Made by a program: the position numbers and the translations under genes. A stretch of 64,000 bases of DNA from contig CADANY010000002.1 in the NCBI GenBank assembly GCA_902789395.1, positions 124,001 through 188,000 of the forward strand, read 5' to 3'. Numbering within the stretch: position 1 is the stretch's first letter; each line of letters starts with the position of its first letter. Source of the stretch: an uncultured Bacteroidia bacterium. Lineage in GTDB: Bacteria; Bacteroidota; Bacteroidia; Bacteroidales; UBA932. The notes under the pieces are model-generated. The model was not told the origin of the DNA. It saw only the letters and a list, made by a program, of their open reading frames with translations, and did not search any database. This document shows, one piece after another, positions 62,820 through 64,000 of the stretch.

Positions 62820-64000
62820 TTATGAATTACTTTCCTTCCGCTCTTGCATCCGTTGGATCAGCTGTTCGGTCGTATGGATGCCGAGCTTCCGGAAAATGTT
62901 GTTCTTATGTGTTTCTACTGTCCGGGTCGACAGTCCGAGCTTGTCGGCGATCTCTTTGGAAATCAGTCCCTGGCAGCAGAGTTCTGCAACTTGGAGTTCC
63001 CGCTTCGTCAGGGAGTCCGTCGAATTGCCGGCCATCTTGGACAGGTCCTTGATGACGGCGGACATCTTTTCATGCTTCACTTCCAGGGTCGTCTCTTCTT
63101 CGTGGATCTGGAGAATCTTTTCTTTGATTTCAAGTGCCTGACGGAGAATCCGGATATTCTTTTTCCGGACCGTGGCGATCCAGATGACGAGAACCAGCGC
63201 CAGGGCAAGAAGGGCTGCGATTATCGCGAGAAGGAGCCGGATGCTCTTCAGCCCCTCTACTTCCTGCTCTTTGGAAGCGATTTCCTGCTCCTTCTGCTTG
63301 ACTTCCTGCTTGATTTTGAAGTCGTTGAGTTCTTCTGCCGTTTTTTCCTTGAAGATCGAATCGGTCAGGGCGGCATATTCCTGCATGTAGCGGTTCGCCT
63401 CGGTAGGGTCAGACGTGCGGAGCAGGCTGGACAATTCCTGGGTAATCTTTTTCTGGAGATACTTGTTCCCGATTTCGATGCTCAGTCCCCGCGCCTCACG
63501 GAGGTAGTTGGCGGCAAGATTCTCAAACCCTTCTTTCCGGGCGATAAGACCCTGCTGGTACCGGCAGATCGTCAGGGAATTCTTATTCTTCGTGCGGTCG
63601 AAGACAGCGTACGCATCTTTGAGCAGTTCCGAAGCTTCCGCCAGTTTTCCTTGCTCGAGAAGCGCTTCGGACAATTGGGATTTCCGGATAGCCGTCTGCT
63701 CTTCCCGTCCGGCCGCCTCATCCAGCGAAAGCGCTTTTCGGGCAAAAGATTCGGCTTCTTCGAATTTTTTCCGGTTGACGAGGATATCGGCGGCCATTCC
63801 GTACCGGATGGCAAGGGCTCCGCTCTCTCCGTCGAGCCCCTCTTCGATATCGATAGCTTCCCGGATCAGTTTTTCAGCCATTTTGTAGTCTGACGTTGCC
63901 ATATACATGGCCGCGAGATTGTTGAGGGAAGAACTGATCGCCGCTGAGTCCCGGGATGCCACGTCGAGTTTGTAGCACTCTTTCTGGCTGGCAATCGCCT
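62820..64000 (-). CDS. TPR-transmembrane-LuxR regulator (5' end beyond the window)
   Basis: At least 393 residues are visible and the frame stays open to the window edge, so the N-terminus is missing; the GTG at 63962 is probably internal. Several TPR units (for example YKMAEKLIREAIDIEEGLDG and FEEAESFARKALSLDEAAG) are followed by one transmembrane helix (LLLAIIAALLALALVLVIWIA), a coiled coil, and a LuxR-type helix-turn-helix at the C-terminus (LTKRELQVAELCCQGLISKEIADKLGLS, then TRTVETHKNNIFRKLGI). The layout resembles the SusR-like gene at 44054: external sensing by TPRs and DNA binding inside. It may control the fabG-ROK-MFS-SIS genes directly downstream. Confidence 0.85.
   Translation of the reverse strand, partial: AIASQKECYKLDVASRDSAAISSSLNNLAAMYMATSDYKMAEKLIREAIDIEEGLDGESGALAIRYGMAADILVNRKKFEEAESFARKALSLDEAAGREEQTAIRKSQLSEALLEQGKLAEASELLKDAYAVFDRTKNKNSLTICRYQQGLIARKEGFENLAANYLREARGLSIEIGNKYLQKKITQELSSLLRTSDPTEANRYMQEYAALTDSIFKEKTAEELNDFKIKQEVKQKEQEIASKEQEVEGLKSIRLLLAIIAALLALALVLVIWIATVRKKNIRILRQALEIKEKILQIHEEETTLEVKHEKMSAVIKDLSKMAGNSTDSLTKRELQVAELCCQGLISKEIADKLGLSTRTVETHKNNIFRKLGIHTTEQLIQRMQERKESNS

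Noticed and set aside
1..64000. tRNA, rRNA, insertion sequences, prophage or integrase genes
   Set aside because: The intergenic gaps were read for these and none was seen; the island has no visible mobility gene or attachment site.

Overview
The window comes from a GC-rich member of the Bacteroidota, most likely an uncultured gut or rumen Bacteroidales. This rests on four SusC/SusD outer-membrane pairs, BACON domains, many Sec lipoproteins with LxxC lipoboxes, an ECF sigma/FecR/STN-SusC cascade, a SusR-like membrane regulator, and promoter elements of the TAnnTTTG type. Genus cannot be fixed from sequence alone. No tRNA, rRNA, transposase, integrase, prophage gene or CRISPR array was seen. 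No gene-free stretch exceeds about 210 bases.

Region A (2-25069, all + strand) is a long accessory island. It opens with a Tat-type FAD oxidoreductase, then a SusC gene split by an in-frame amber codon, a BACON-repeat surface lipoprotein and a SusD. Next come an orphan cytosolic protein, two tandem metallo-beta-lactamase-fold lipoproteins, a small orphan protein, a sodium:solute symporter and a second FAD oxidoreductase. A nucleoside/ribose-type unit follows: ribokinase, a GRP/RhaT-like permease, and a nucleoside hydrolase fused to a C-terminal domain that recurs as the separate next gene. A roughly 120-bp upstream cassette is duplicated in front of the ribokinase and in front of that stand-alone gene. 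A second SusC/SusD pair closes the island before a terminator.

Region B (25158-33118) holds metY and a divergent Lrp/AsnC regulator, a third FAD oxidoreductase lipoprotein, a GH2-like protein lacking the usual acid/base Glu, and a BIG2-phosphodiester glycosidase lipoprotein.

Region C (33209-41354) is a sigma/anti-sigma-controlled locus: ECF sigma, FecR, STN-SusC, SusD, a second phosphodiester glycosidase and an endonuclease/exonuclease/phosphatase-fold hydrolase. Together with the gene at 31883-33118 it suggests a substrate containing phosphodiester-linked sugars.

Region D (41356-58471) has mutS (- strand), then a complete beta-glucan utilisation locus: SusR-like regulator, SusC, SusD, a 999-residue glycan-binding lipoprotein with four tandem modules, a GH16 endo-glucanase, a GH3 beta-glucosidase and a CotH-family lipoprotein. 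The GH16 to CotH genes overlap or nearly touch.

Region E (58491-64000) has comF, then a - strand operon read right to left: a TPR-TM-LuxR regulator that runs off the window, an SDR/FabG reductase, a ROK kinase, an MFS permease and a SIS-domain protein.

The least conventional parts are the FAD oxidoreductase/MBL/SSS/orphan-protein block (about 8-15 kb), the hydrolase-fusion gene with its duplicated control cassette (15-20 kb), and the paired phosphodiester glycosidases (32-41 kb).
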